Shown: positions 46,971-56,140 of the stretch, one piece after another
Numbering within the stretch: position 1 is the stretch's first letter
How the letters are laid out: each line of letters begins with the position of its first letter
Source of the DNA: Clostridioides sp.
GTDB taxonomy: Bacteria > Bacillota > Clostridia > Peptostreptococcales > Peptostreptococcaceae
Reading direction: 5' to 3'
Length of the DNA: 64,000 nt
Assembly (NCBI GenBank): GCA_031261505.1
Contig: JAISJN010000008.1
Location: forward strand, 372,001 to 436,000
The notes under the pieces: generated by a model
Seen by the model: the letters and a program-made list of their open reading frames with translations, nothing else
Database searches by the model: none
Told to the model about the DNA's origin: nothing
Translations under genes and position numbers: made by a program

Positions 46971-47141
46971 TTATCCCAATGCCTTTTCTAGTTTGGATAG
47001 GTATTGAATTGGATAATATCTCAAAAGTTCTTTGAATTGTTCGACTGTCAGACCTTGTGTTGTCGTATAAATTTTGATCTTATTGTCTAAATCAGAATCT
47101 ATAAACTGTCTTTTTACCTCTTCAAAGTTAACATCTGACAT
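46971..47141 (-). CDS. Small 56-residue protein after the SASP gene
   Basis: A complete frame starting MSDVNFEEVKRQFIDSDLDN and ending YPIQYLSKLEKALG. It begins 5 bp after the SASP stop and shares its terminator, so it is very probably co-transcribed; AGGGAAA 8-10 bp upstream overlaps the SASP stop. Acidic N-terminal half, mildly amphipathic C-terminal half, no membrane segment. I do not recognise it; a forespore role follows only from context. Confidence 0.65.
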   Translation of the reverse strand: MSDVNFEEVKRQFIDSDLDNKIKIYTTTQGLTVEQFKELLRYYPIQYLSKLEKALG

Positions 47142-47146
47142 AGTTA

Positions 47147-47365
47147 CTATTTCCCTGCCATCTGTTGCTCAGCCATTTCCACAAGTCTCTTAGTCATGTA
47201 TCCACCTACATAACCATTAGCTCTTGATGGTAAATTTCCTTTGTCCATTCCTTGATAATCTGACATGCCTAGTTCTGAAGCTATTTCCATTTTCATTTGG
47301 TTCAACGCTTGTTTTGCTCCTGGTACTACTACTGATCCATTAGTTGAATTGTTGTTGTTTTGCAT
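47147..47365 (-). CDS. ssp: Alpha/beta-type small acid-soluble spore protein
   Basis: DNA-binding spore protein of 72 residues that saturates forespore DNA and protects it. Family motifs are clear: ALNQMKMEIASELGM, with the GPR protease site around EIASE, and GYVGGYMTKRLVEMAEQQM. A close match to a sigma-G promoter lies upstream (separate entry). Confidence 0.97.
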   Translation of the reverse strand: MQNNNNSTNGSVVVPGAKQALNQMKMEIASELGMSDYQGMDKGNLPSRANGYVGGYMTKRLVEMAEQQMAGK

Positions 47366-47405
47366 ATTGTTTACCTTCTTTCAATTATGATTTTGTTGCT
47401 GATTA

Positions 47406-47435
47406 TAGTATGTGAAGATAAATCAATTTTAATCA
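47406..47435 (-). promoter_or_regulatory. Sigma-G promoter of the SASP gene
   Basis: CATACTA at 47412-47406 (minus strand) is an exact sigma-G -10, with TGATTA 17 bp upstream (consensus TGAATA). It sits 40 bp before the SASP start. sigG itself is at the left end of this window. Confidence 0.8.
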
Positions 47436-47443
47436 ACCAATTT

Positions 47444-48667
47444 TTAGCAATTGAATCCAGCTAGATAACCTGTTGAAAATGCTATTTGCAGATTGAATCC
47501 GCCAGTGTATCCGTCTACATCGATTATCTCACCTGCAAAAAACAAGCCTTTAACTAATTTCGATTCCATTGTGCTAGAGTTTATCTCTGTTACCTTTATA
47601 CCTCCAGATGTGACAATTGCCTCTTCAATCGGTTTTGTTCCCATTATCGTGAGTCTCAGATTTTTTACGATTGAAACTAACTTCTTTCGCTCTTCCCTAG
47701 ATACCTGGTGGACTGGTTTATGCGGATCTATTCCACTTAAATCAATCACGACTGGAATGAGTTTTCTAGGCAGTAAATCGTTTAATGAATTGTCGAAATT
47801 CTTATTGTTATATTTTTTAAAATCCTTTTGTATTCTACTATCCAACTTATCTTCTCCCAACGCTGGTTTCAAATCTATGGAAAGGCTGTAGTTTAAACCC
47901 TCTATCTTTTTCATCCTTGAGCTAGCTGACTTTATAATCGGTCCATCTACTCCACTTTTCGTAAATTCCATTTCTCCAAAGTCATCGTAGATTTTCTTTT
48001 TACCGTCAAACAGCGAAATAGCTACGTTTCTAAGCGATAATTTTTCAAGATTTTTTACAAACGCCTCTTCCACCTCAAGTCCTATAAGTGCAGGTTTTAA
48101 ATCTACAACAGTGTGTCCCTGTTCTTTTGCAAACTTATATCCATCGCCAGTCGAGCCGGTCAAAGGATAACTTATTCCACCTGTAGCTACTACTATAGAA
48201 TCACATTCTAGAGTCTTTGAATTGTCTAAAACCACTTTCTTGATTTTATTCTCCTCTGCTATTATTCTCTTCACCTTTGTACCGAGCATGACATCTACTC
48301 CTGCCTTTTTGAGCAACTTTTCTAGACAGATGACCACGTCTAAGGCTCTATCACTCGTCGGGAAGATCCTTTTTCCCCTCTCAACCTTTGTATCAAGTCC
48401 ATTGTCGTTTAAAAGCTGCACTAGGTCGTAGTTTGTGAATGTATAGAGTGCACTATACAAGAATTTGCTGTTTGTAGGTATATTCTCTATGAATTCTTCG
48501 ACATCACAATCATTTGTTATATTGCATCTTCCTTTTCCTGTGATTACAAGCTTTCTCCCTAATTTGCGGTTTTTCTCTATTAATATTACGTCGTTTCCCT
48601 GGTTTGATGCTGTACAAGCCGCCATTATTCCGGCTGGTCCACCACCTATTACTACTACCTTTTTCAA
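47444..48667 (-). CDS. BaiN/HI0933-family FAD-dependent oxidoreductase
   Basis: Flavoprotein of 407 residues. N-terminal dinucleotide-binding motif GGGPAGIMAAC (8-18) and the family sequence LGRKLVITGKGRCNITN; the C-terminal FAD motif GLFFAGEIIDVDGYTGGFNL is also typical. Members are annotated as NAD(P)/FAD oxidoreductases; the BaiN name comes from bile acid 7-dehydroxylation work, but most homologues have unknown substrates. The start codon is TTG. Confidence 0.88.
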   Translation of the reverse strand: MKKVVVIGGGPAGIMAACTASNQGNDVILIEKNRKLGRKLVITGKGRCNITNDCDVEEFIENIPTNSKFLYSALYTFTNYDLVQLLNDNGLDTKVERGKRIFPTSDRALDVVICLEKLLKKAGVDVMLGTKVKRIIAEENKIKKVVLDNSKTLECDSIVVATGGISYPLTGSTGDGYKFAKEQGHTVVDLKPALIGLEVEEAFVKNLEKLSLRNVAISLFDGKKKIYDDFGEMEFTKSGVDGPIIKSASSRMKKIEGLNYSLSIDLKPALGEDKLDSRIQKDFKKYNNKNFDNSLNDLLPRKLIPVVIDLSGIDPHKPVHQVSREERKKLVSIVKNLRLTIMGTKPIEEAIVTSGGIKVTEINSSTMESKLVKGLFFAGEIIDVDGYTGGFNLQIAFSTGYLAGFNC

Positions 48668-48696
48668 ATAATCACTCTCTCTTTACTAATATTACC

Positions 48697-49659
48697 TTAA
48701 TCCAGTCTCGCTAATTTAAATATCGCCGGTGCCCCAGCAGTTGCGAAAAATACGACGCTGAGGTATTTGATAAATCCTCCAGCCATTCCAATTATATTTG
48801 AATTTACTTTGCTAGATCCTGAGCACAGTAGATATCCTATCTGTCCAACCGCGTAATCTACACCCAGGTATACAATTAGAACTGCTGTGATCCCAATTGC
48901 TAGACGTCCTATGCTCAGTAGAACCCTGTTATTTTTCTTTCCATACTTATTTTTTGAATATATATTCTTAATTGAGCGTTTCTCTTGACTCACCAAATAG
49001 GTGTCGAATTTCACGTATTTGTCCTCAACCGTGTAACCGATTGCAAACCCTAGGAACACTGCTATCATGCTGAGCGATCTATAGTTTTTAGAGACTAAAT
49101 CGACAATTATTAAAATTACAGGCAATATGAATAAAAGCCAGTATTTCTTATTTTTGTCGACATAATCAAATACAATTCCTAAGGCTACTGTGAATACAAG
49201 TCCTAGTATCCATCCAAACAACACGTCTGTCGGCCAATGTACTCCCAGGTACATCCTCGATATACCTACTAGAATAGCCATGACTACAGATATCGTATAA
49301 ATTGATTTTTTGTTAAATCTAGTGGCTATACCCGTCCAAAATGTCGTTGACATCTGAGTGTGTCCACTTGGAAAAGAATATCCAGTAGCAGTTTCTGTTT
49401 TTAGAGAAGTCAATCCCCTACTTCCAATTGGTCTTTTTACCCTAAATATGTTTTTGATAAATGAATTTGCCATAAGATTTCCAACCATACAAAACATGAG
49501 CTTTTGTCCGAATTTTTTATCTAAACACCAGTAGACGACCATCGTCGCAATCACCAGTGAAGGTGTTTCTGCAATGGTCGTCACGGTCCAAAAAAACGAA
49601 TCTAAAAGCGGATTTCTAATACTTTGAAACCAAAGTAGTATATCCAGTTGAACCCACAT
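48697..49659 (-). CDS. PAP2-family membrane phosphatase
   Basis: Polytopic phosphatase of 320 residues. Active-site motifs: KNIFRVKRP (KX6RP), PSGHT (phosphatase motif 2) and SRMYLGVHWPTD (SRX5HX3D). A C-terminal extension of about 130 residues with further membrane segments goes beyond the core family. Substrate could be undecaprenyl pyrophosphate or a lipid phosphate. It starts near the hpt stop. Confidence 0.85.
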   Translation of the reverse strand: MWVQLDILLWFQSIRNPLLDSFFWTVTTIAETPSLVIATMVVYWCLDKKFGQKLMFCMVGNLMANSFIKNIFRVKRPIGSRGLTSLKTETATGYSFPSGHTQMSTTFWTGIATRFNKKSIYTISVVMAILVGISRMYLGVHWPTDVLFGWILGLVFTVALGIVFDYVDKNKKYWLLFILPVILIIVDLVSKNYRSLSMIAVFLGFAIGYTVEDKYVKFDTYLVSQEKRSIKNIYSKNKYGKKNNRVLLSIGRLAIGITAVLIVYLGVDYAVGQIGYLLCSGSSKVNSNIIGMAGGFIKYLSVVFFATAGAPAIFKLARLD

Positions 49660-49666
49660 TTTTTCT

Positions 49667-50197
49667 CTATTCCTCTGTATCTTCTAGGATTCCTATAAAT
49701 GGAAGGTTTCTAAATCTTTCCGCATAGTCTAATCCGTATCCAACTATGAATTTGTCCTCTATCACAAATCCTTTGTAGTCTACTAATATATCTGTTGTAC
49801 GTCTTGCTGGCTTGTCTATCAATGTGCATAATTTAAGAGACTTAGGTTTTCTAGTCTTAAGTGCTGCCACTAGATTGCTGAGTGTAAGACCTGTATCTAT
49901 TATGTCCTCAACTATCAACACGTTTCTGCCTTTTATGTCCGTGTCTAAATCCTTTAGTATCTTGACTGTGTTTGAAGACTGAGTACTATTTCCATAACTA
50001 GACACACTCATAAAGTCTATTTTTACGTCTAAATCTATACTTCTAACGAGGTCTGCTGCAAATATACTAGCCCCCTTTAATATTCCAACTAGAAGGACTT
50101 CTTCACCCTTATAATCTTCTTCGATTTTTTTTCCCATTTCTTTAACTTTTGCTTTTATTTCTTCTTCTGATATTAAAGTTTCTTTTAACTTGTACAT
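49667..50197 (-). CDS. hpt: Hypoxanthine phosphoribosyltransferase
   Basis: Purine salvage enzyme, 176 residues, converting hypoxanthine/guanine to IMP/GMP with PRPP. PRPP motif VLIVEDIIDTGLTL (about 95-108) and LVGILKGASIFAADLVR are present. CGGAGGAAA precedes the ATG. Confidence 0.96.
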   Translation of the reverse strand: MYKLKETLISEEEIKAKVKEMGKKIEEDYKGEEVLLVGILKGASIFAADLVRSIDLDVKIDFMSVSSYGNSTQSSNTVKILKDLDTDIKGRNVLIVEDIIDTGLTLSNLVAALKTRKPKSLKLCTLIDKPARRTTDILVDYKGFVIEDKFIVGYGLDYAERFRNLPFIGILEDTEE

Positions 50198-50246
50198 GAT
50201 TTCCTCCGATAATTTTGTTTTACATTTTTACGTATCTTGTATCGTC

Positions 50247-50275
50247 ATTTTACATAATTGCATGGCTAATTACAA
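50247..50275 (-). promoter_or_regulatory. hpt promoter
   Basis: TTGTAA, 17 bp, TAAAAT on the minus strand, about 50 bp before the start codon. Confidence 0.6.
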
Positions 50276-50424
50276 GTTTTGCCTTTTTTAAAAATTTAGT
50301 CCATACTAGAGTATATCACAGTAGGATAATTTTTTAAATATATTTTGACCACCTTAAAATGTGTAATTTATACCTATTACGGACACAGCTCGACTACATC
50401 TCATCCGCTGCGTAAATAGATTAA

Positions 50425-50453
50425 GTGACATATTTATAAAATTATAATATAAT
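50425..50453 (+). promoter_or_regulatory. Promoter of the CobD-like gene
   Basis: GTGACA, 17 bp, TATAAT. The transcript would start near 50460, and its leader contains a small hairpin at 50474-50500 (GTAGGGC with GCCCTGC) just before the ribosome site. The remaining part of the 326-bp gap to hpt shows nothing further. Confidence 0.65.
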
Positions 50454-50523
50454 GGATACTGGACAGCAAAATCGTAGGGCTAGCACTGAATTCGCCCTGC
50501 ATGAAATTGGAGGAAGAAAACAA

Positions 50524-51606
50524 ATGATAAACCACGGTGCAAACCTACATGACCTTTCGAGAAAATACGGTTTTTCAAAAGAAGATTTTATGGACTTTAG
50601 CTCTAATATAAATCCATTTGGAGCATCACAGACTGCAAAAGATTATATAGTGAATAACATAGATATGATATCGATGTACCCAGATCCAGATTATGTGAAT
50701 CTGAAAAATTCGATATCTAAGTACTGCCACTGCCATCCAAGTAATATAATACTCGGCAGCGGTGCCACAGAGCTGATATCTTCATATATAAAGACAATTG
50801 CTCCTAAACGTGCCTTCTTGCTCTCTCCAGCGTACTCAGAATACGAGAAGGAGTTGGATAGCGTAGGTGCTGATGTGAAGAAATACTTCAGTTCATCTTT
50901 GAATGATTTTAAAATAGATATAGATGATTTAATCGAAAAGATAAATGAGATGAGATACGATATAATAGCTATCTGTAATCCAAACAATCCAACCGGATTT
51001 ACATTTAACAGATACGAAATAGAAAAAATATTAAAATCTACTTCTACTCCTGTTATGATAGATGAGACCTATATAGAGTTTACTGACAGAGATAAATACT
51101 CTTCTTCTCAATTAGTCGATGAGTACAAAAATCTATTTGTCATCAGAGGAACTTCCAAATTTTTCTCTACCCCTGGTCTAAGACTTGGTTACGGCCTGAT
51201 TTCCAATGAAGACATCTCATCTAAAATGCAAAGCGATATGGACCTTTGGAACGTAAACATCATAGCGTCTACAATGGGTGAGATAATGTTTAAAGATACA
51301 CCTTATATAGTAAACAACATAGAAAAAATAAGTTCTGAGAGGGAACACCTCTTGAGTGAACTATCTAAGATAGATTCTATCACCGCCTTTGACACTCAGA
51401 GTAACTTTATCCTCTGTAGGATAGATGAGAATCTTATGAGCGCAGGCGACCTAAGATTAAAACTAATCCCACACAAGATAATAATTAGAGACTGTTCTAC
51501 TTTTGAGGGACTAAGTGAGCAATACTTTAGGGTCTGTATCTTAAAAGAAGAAGAAAACAGACTGCTCATTGAAACTATACAAAAGGTTCTAGATGAGCAT
51601 AGATAA
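50524..51606 (+). CDS. CobD-like PLP-dependent aminotransferase/decarboxylase
   Basis: Fold-type I PLP enzyme of about 360 residues, close to histidinol-phosphate aminotransferases and to L-threonine-O-3-phosphate decarboxylase (CobD). The N-terminus HGANLHDLSRKYG and DFSSNINPFG is CobD-like; the PLP Lys is in RGTSKFFSTPGLRLGY. ATG 50524 with GGAGGAAG upstream is preferred over 50452. No cobalamin or histidine genes adjoin, so the true role is open. Confidence 0.72.
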   Translation: MINHGANLHDLSRKYGFSKEDFMDFSSNINPFGASQTAKDYIVNNIDMISMYPDPDYVNLKNSISKYCHCHPSNIILGSGATELISSYIKTIAPKRAFLLSPAYSEYEKELDSVGADVKKYFSSSLNDFKIDIDDLIEKINEMRYDIIAICNPNNPTGFTFNRYEIEKILKSTSTPVMIDETYIEFTDRDKYSSSQLVDEYKNLFVIRGTSKFFSTPGLRLGYGLISNEDISSKMQSDMDLWNVNIIASTMGEIMFKDTPYIVNNIEKISSEREHLLSELSKIDSITAFDTQSNFILCRIDENLMSAGDLRLKLIPHKIIIRDCSTFEGLSEQYFRVCILKEEENRLLIETIQKVLDEHR

Positions 51607-51609
51607 ACT

Positions 51610-51647
51610 AAAGCCCCGATGTGATTTATCACGGTTCGGGGCTTTTT
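51610..51647 (+). terminator. Terminator of the CobD-like gene
   Basis: AAAGCCCCGA pairs with TTCGGGGCTTT and is followed by TTAATT; starts four bases after the stop codon. Confidence 0.88.
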
Positions 51648-51696
51648 AATTAACTTTAGTTGGTGCATTTCACTCATCGCTCGTATTTAAATAAGT

Positions 51697-52905
51697 TTAA
51701 ACTGGTTTTTGTGCGTTCTTCTTGTTCATATTGTCGTTGATCTTATCGACCACGACTGCTATTGCATTATCTCCAGATACATTTGCTGCTGTACCGAAAC
51801 TATCTTGAGTGATGTAAAGAGCTATCATTAAACTTGCAAGTCCACCGTCTGATGGTATTCCTACCATTGGAAGGAATGGAAGTGCACTCATTACAGCTCC
51901 ACCCGGTGCCCCTGGAGCTGCAACCATAGCTATACCTAGAGTCGCTATGAATGGGAACATTATAGCTGGTCCAAAAGGCATTCCATTCATCATTAGAACT
52001 GCTACAGTGAATGAAGTAAGAGATATCATACTACCAGCTAGATGAATAGTTGCACATAGCGGAACTACGAATTCTCTTATCTGTGTACTTACGCCGTTCT
52101 TTTTCGCAGATTCAACATTTACTGGAATAGTAGCAGCCGAAGACTGAGTACCTACAGCTGTCAACCACGCTGGTATCTGATTTTTGATCATCTGTACAGG
52201 ACTTTTTCCTCCATATACTCCAGCTACTATAAACATAGCTGTTATATATACAACGTGAAGTGGTAAAACGATTACATAGACTTTCCAGAATACACCTAGG
52301 ATAGTCCAAACCTCACCAGCTACTGTTATATTAGCGAATGTTCCCGCAATGTAAAATGGTAATAATGGTATTATGACTGTTGATAACGTTTTCGTAATTA
52401 CATCTTGGAATTCCATAAAGAAGTTGAATAGCACTTCTCCCTTTCCACGATTTCTAAGTGACGATATACCTAGACCCATAAGGAATGCAAATACTATTGC
52501 AGCAGTTACATCTACCATTGGCTCTAGAGGTATGTTGAATATTGCAGAAAGCATACCAGCTTCTGGATCCCCTATCTGAGATGCTACGCTGGCATCTATA
52601 AATTTAGGAAATACAGTAGTAGCTATGAAATACGCTATAGTTCCTGCTATCAAAGTAGAACCGTAAGATATTGCCGTAGTTATCCCTAGAAGTTTACCTG
52701 CTCCACTTGCTAAATCTGCTATACCCGCAGTTACAAATCCTATGATTATAAATGGTATTACGAATTTCAAGAACGAAGCGAACAATGTACTAAATGTTAT
52801 TAATATCCTTACAATTCCGTGTGGTAGGAAACTCCCAGCAAGTATACCTACGATGATACCGATGATCAGTTTAGGTACTAGACCTAATTTTTTCTTCTTT
52901 TCCAT
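51697..52905 (-). CDS. Dicarboxylate/amino acid:cation symporter (DAACS family)
   Basis: Inner-membrane Na+/H+-coupled transporter of 402 residues with eight membrane segments and re-entrant loops. Family motifs: serine-rich TQSSAATIPVNVESAKKNG, the central AGSMISLTSF region and GAPGGAVMSALPFL. Likely substrate glutamate, aspartate, serine or a dicarboxylate. GAGGGGG precedes the ATG. Confidence 0.9.
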   Translation of the reverse strand: MEKKKKLGLVPKLIIGIIVGILAGSFLPHGIVRILITFSTLFASFLKFVIPFIIIGFVTAGIADLASGAGKLLGITTAISYGSTLIAGTIAYFIATTVFPKFIDASVASQIGDPEAGMLSAIFNIPLEPMVDVTAAIVFAFLMGLGISSLRNRGKGEVLFNFFMEFQDVITKTLSTVIIPLLPFYIAGTFANITVAGEVWTILGVFWKVYVIVLPLHVVYITAMFIVAGVYGGKSPVQMIKNQIPAWLTAVGTQSSAATIPVNVESAKKNGVSTQIREFVVPLCATIHLAGSMISLTSFTVAVLMMNGMPFGPAIMFPFIATLGIAMVAAPGAPGGAVMSALPFLPMVGIPSDGGLASLMIALYITQDSFGTAANVSGDNAIAVVVDKINDNMNKKNAQKPV

Positions 52906-52944
52906 CTTTCTACCCCCTCGTTAATTTTTTAAAATTGTCTCATT

Positions 52945-53003
52945 ATGTCTTATATGCCTCAATACGTCTTATGTTTCTTAATGTTTCTTATGTTTCTTAA
53001 TGT
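52945..53003. repeat. Short TGTTTCTTA tandem repeat upstream of the symporter
   Basis: TATGTCTTA and ATGTTTCTTA units repeat about six times in the symporter leader. The gap of 279 bp also holds the asnA terminator and no gene. Confidence 0.6.
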
Positions 53004-53133
53004 GATAATTTTAGCAATGATGTGAAAAATACGTCACAACTTGTATACTATATATTTTATGAGATAAAGTCAACACCTTAGCTTATAATCTCTATATTTG
53101 CTTTATTGTAAATATTTAAAACAGTAATAACCT

Positions 53134-53164
53134 AAAACACCTATACTATTTGTACAGGCGTTTT
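53134..53164 (-). terminator. Terminator of asnA
   Basis: On the minus strand AAAACGCCTGTAC pairs with AGTATAGGTGTTTT around a short loop, followed by AGG. Core resembles the CACCT...AGGTG hairpins elsewhere. Confidence 0.7.
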
Positions 53165-53184
53165 AAGTTAAACCAAATTTACCT

Positions 53185-54186
53185 CTACAGCAATCTTACT
53201 CCAGCCTTCAAACATTCATCTAACATATCCTCTGGCCAAACTCCTACTTGTACCTCTCCTATATGTGCTTTTCTCAAGAAATACATACATATCCTCGATT
53301 GACCTATACCTCCACCAACTGTGTACGGCAACTCTCCTGCCAGTAATTTTCTATGGTAATCAAGTTCTCTTCTATCATCACAGTCCGCTATTGTCAACTG
53401 CCTATCTAACGCTTCCTCATCAACCCTTACACCCATTGATGAAAGTTCCAATACCTCATCTAGAACTGGGTTGTAAAATAGTATATCTCCGTTTAATTCC
53501 CAGTCGTCGTAATCTGGACTTCTTCCGTCGTGTTTTTCTCCATTAGATAAAAGTCCGCCTATCTTCGTCAAAAATACAGCGCCCTTTTGTTTGATTATAG
53601 CGGTTTCCCTTTCCTTTGGATCGAGTTCTGGATATAGGTCCAAAAGTTCCTGAGAACTTATAAAATGTATATCATCTGGCAAAATAGGCTCAATTCCGTA
53701 TTTTATATATACAAATCTTTCGGTTTCTTTGAATACTCTATATATCTTTTCTACGATCTCTTTTAATTTTTCTATGCTTCTATCTGATTTTTCTATAACA
53801 AACTCCCAATCCCATTGGTCTACATACACCGAGTGAAGGTTATCTAATTCTTCGTTTTTTCTTATTGCATTCATGTCTGTGTATATTCCGCTCTCAACTG
53901 GGATACCGTATTTTTTCAGCGCCAACCTCTTCCATTTTGCAAGTGATTGTACCACCTCTGCAGTTTCGCCTATAAATGGTATATCGAAACTCACTGCCTT
54001 TTCACCATTCAAGTTATCGTTTGCCCCAGTGTTCGGAAGTACAAACAGTGGTGACGACACCCTTGTCAAGTTCATGACCTTACTTAGATTTGATTCGAAA
54101 TAATCCTTTAGTTCTTTTATGGCTACCTGTGTTTCAAGCGTTCCAAGCCCACTCTTATATCCCTTTGGTATTATTCTCTTATCCAT
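53185..54186 (-). CDS. asnA: Aspartate-ammonia ligase AsnA
   Basis: ATP-dependent ammonia-using asparagine synthetase, 333 residues, related to class II aminoacyl-tRNA synthetases. Characteristic sequences: TRVSSPLFVLPNTGANDNLN, SVYVDQWDWE, DGRSPDYDDW and the C-terminal PYTVGGGIGQSRICMYFL. Controlled by the T-box leader upstream. CGAGGAGAGG precedes the ATG. Confidence 0.97.
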   Translation of the reverse strand: MDKRIIPKGYKSGLGTLETQVAIKELKDYFESNLSKVMNLTRVSSPLFVLPNTGANDNLNGEKAVSFDIPFIGETAEVVQSLAKWKRLALKKYGIPVESGIYTDMNAIRKNEELDNLHSVYVDQWDWEFVIEKSDRSIEKLKEIVEKIYRVFKETERFVYIKYGIEPILPDDIHFISSQELLDLYPELDPKERETAIIKQKGAVFLTKIGGLLSNGEKHDGRSPDYDDWELNGDILFYNPVLDEVLELSSMGVRVDEEALDRQLTIADCDDRRELDYHRKLLAGELPYTVGGGIGQSRICMYFLRKAHIGEVQVGVWPEDMLDECLKAGVRLL

Positions 54187-54293
54187 ACTAACCTCTCCTC
54201 GATTAAATAATTTTATTCTGCCAATTCAAATCCATTCTGATTGTACTCTTGAATTATCTTCTCACTCTATACACTTCATACATTCTCTGCATT

Positions 54294-54591
54294 AAAAAAA
54301 GCCAATCATCCCTGTATAGGGACGAAAGGCTATATCTTCCGCGGTACCACCCAAATTAGTTTGGCAAACTCACTTATCATGCACAGATAATTCGATGCAT
54401 TCCCAACTATAACGGTTTGGATCCGTCTAAGCCTACTCGCCACACTTTCGGTTAGAAACTCCAGGACGTTCTTCATCACAGCTTCGGTTATTGGTCTCTC
54501 ACCCTCACCAACTCGCTTGAACTTAATTCTATGACTACTCTTCCCTTCTCTGTCTTTATACAATCTGATTCTGTTTTTCCTTTGATTCTTA
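54294..54591 (-). ncRNA. T-box riboswitch leader of asnA
   Basis: tRNA-sensing leader. The T-box sequence TGGGTGGTACCGCGG reads at 54353-54339 on the minus strand, followed by a terminator (AGCC/GGCT and TCCCT/AGGGA stems with seven or more T) that ends at about 54294. Stem I lies between about 54400 and 54570. Two AAC triplets (near 54470 and 54453) are candidate asparagine specifiers; I cannot decide between them without folding. Regulation by uncharged tRNA-Asn fits the gene controlled. Confidence 0.9.
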
Positions 54592-54597
54592 TTGACT

Positions 54598-54626
54598 ATA
54601 ATAAAATATTAAAGGTCTTTTGTCAA
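54598..54626 (-). promoter_or_regulatory. Promoter of the asnA T-box transcript
   Basis: TTGACA, 17 bp, TATTAT on the minus strand, placing the start near 54591. Near-consensus sigma-A. The remaining 150 bp to the lipoprotein gene contain no recognised element. Confidence 0.85.
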
Positions 54627-54774
54627 CGTGTTTTTTTATTATTCAATTTATATAATTGAGTGATAATTTTCGTTTAATTGTACAATATACTCGTTCACCA
54701 AATTTATTAAATTCTATTCGCTCATACAGCTTAGATTTGTTCGGTTAATTTATGCAAAAAATTATTTCGTAATT

Positions 54775-55965
54775 TTAGTACACCATATGCTCTATTGTGA
54801 ATACTTGGTAGTTGTACATAGCCTCGCTGTAGTTTTTAAACTCTGAAGAAACTCCGTAGTTTTTCTCTACAAACGCCTCCAGGTAATCTTTTTGAGTTAT
54901 GTCTTCTTGAGTGAGATCTCTATCAGCCATTTCTACCGCCAAGTCGATTGCAAATGCAGGTAAAAATACGTCGTAAGGCTTTTGATATCCAGCAAGTCTG
55001 TTTGATAGACCGTATCTCTTAGCACCCTCGCTTATGCGGTCGCTCATATACATGTAGTCGTCCTTGTGTTTTTTGCTTATTTTGAATCCCATTACCTCAG
55101 GATAGGTTTTGCTAGGATCTGGAGTACTCTGTTCTGCTACTATATATTTTGATTGCTTGTCTTTTTCTAAGATTACTTCGTCTAGATCAGGACTCGCCCC
55201 AAATACATTTATGTCTTTTCCAAATTTCTTAATCTGACTATCTATATTTTCTGTAAGAATTTGTTTCATTTTTTCTTTTCCTGCTTCGTCAGTGTAGTCT
55301 GAAAGAGCAACTTCTGCAAACCCTAATCCACTCTTCTTACAGAACTCTTTGATTGCATCCTTCCTCAACTGGATGTTTTTATCCTTTAAATCATCCCTCT
55401 TCGCATAGTGGATGAATCTAGTAGCACCCATTTTTTTGGCAGTCTGAACCATTGCCTCTGCTCTCTCATTTTGCCCCATAGACAAGACAACGTCCATCGC
55501 TTCTGAGAGATAGTTTGCGTTTTCCTGCATTGGAGCTGCTATTGTAGTAATCTCTGGTCTTTCTTTCTTTACTTTCTCAATTACTGGCAAGAGTCCAACT
55601 TGCTCAGTTGAAACTACGAATGCCTGTACTCGCTTATCCTTAGCTAGTTTTTTTATCTTAGCTTCAACTGAAGGCATATCTTTTGTAATATCCGCTGGTA
55701 GCACTAATTCCTGTACGTATTTTTTTCGCTCAGGAGTACCAGTTTCTTTTTCTTCTTGCTCCTTTAAATCATCCTTATACTTCTTTATTGTAGTTTTTAT
55801 AGATGTGTATCTTTCTTTGTTTGCTGATTTATCATCTGTTATCACTACGACCTTGAAGTCCTTTGGCCTGTTTTTTTTAACGGTTTCTTGTGTCAATACG
55901 CTACATCCTGACGATGTTAAAAGCATTATCACTGCCATCGTCAAAACGGTTAATTTTTTTTTCAT
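54775..55965 (-). CDS. DUF3798 lipoprotein
   Basis: Exported lipoprotein of 396 residues: signal peptide MKKKLTVLTMAVIMLLTSSGC with the lipobox Cys at 21. The mature part resembles periplasmic-binding-protein folds (alternating beta-alpha, IINVFGASPDL-like segments) and fits the DUF3798 family, seen in Clostridia; ligand unknown. No permease genes adjoin. CAGGAGG precedes the ATG. Confidence 0.75.
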   Translation of the reverse strand: MKKKLTVLTMAVIMLLTSSGCSVLTQETVKKNRPKDFKVVVITDDKSANKERYTSIKTTIKKYKDDLKEQEEKETGTPERKKYVQELVLPADITKDMPSVEAKIKKLAKDKRVQAFVVSTEQVGLLPVIEKVKKERPEITTIAAPMQENANYLSEAMDVVLSMGQNERAEAMVQTAKKMGATRFIHYAKRDDLKDKNIQLRKDAIKEFCKKSGLGFAEVALSDYTDEAGKEKMKQILTENIDSQIKKFGKDINVFGASPDLDEVILEKDKQSKYIVAEQSTPDPSKTYPEVMGFKISKKHKDDYMYMSDRISEGAKRYGLSNRLAGYQKPYDVFLPAFAIDLAVEMADRDLTQEDITQKDYLEAFVEKNYGVSSEFKNYSEAMYNYQVFTIEHMVY

Positions 55966-55995
55966 GGCTACCTCCTGTTCTTATGTAGATGCGAA

Positions 55996-56027
55996 GGCCT
56001 ACACTACAGCAGTTTACGCTTCGGTGT
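55996..56027 (-). other. Hairpin between thiI and the lipoprotein gene
   Basis: CCTACAC...GTGTAGG seven-bp stem with an 18-nt loop, just upstream of the lipoprotein ribosome site and without a T-run. Could be the 3' end of thiI mRNA or a leader structure. Confidence 0.4.
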
Positions 56028-56140
56028 AGGTTTCGCTTTAGTTTCGCTTTAGTTTTACTTTAATATTACAATTTCTGCTTTAGTTCTGTTTTACTTATTG
56101 TCTTAGTCCTGTTCTAATCTTAATTTAATCTTACTATCTA
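56026..56140. repeat. Degenerate 11-12 bp tandem repeat after thiI
   Basis: About ten units related to TTTCGCTTTAG (first two identical, later ones diverged to TTCTGTTTTAC and TCTTAATTTAA) fill the space up to the thiI stop codon. Confidence 0.7.

Noticed and set aside
54330-54563. Open frame of 77 codons upstream of asnA
   Set aside because: It overlaps the T-box leader, whose conserved RNA sequence explains the region.
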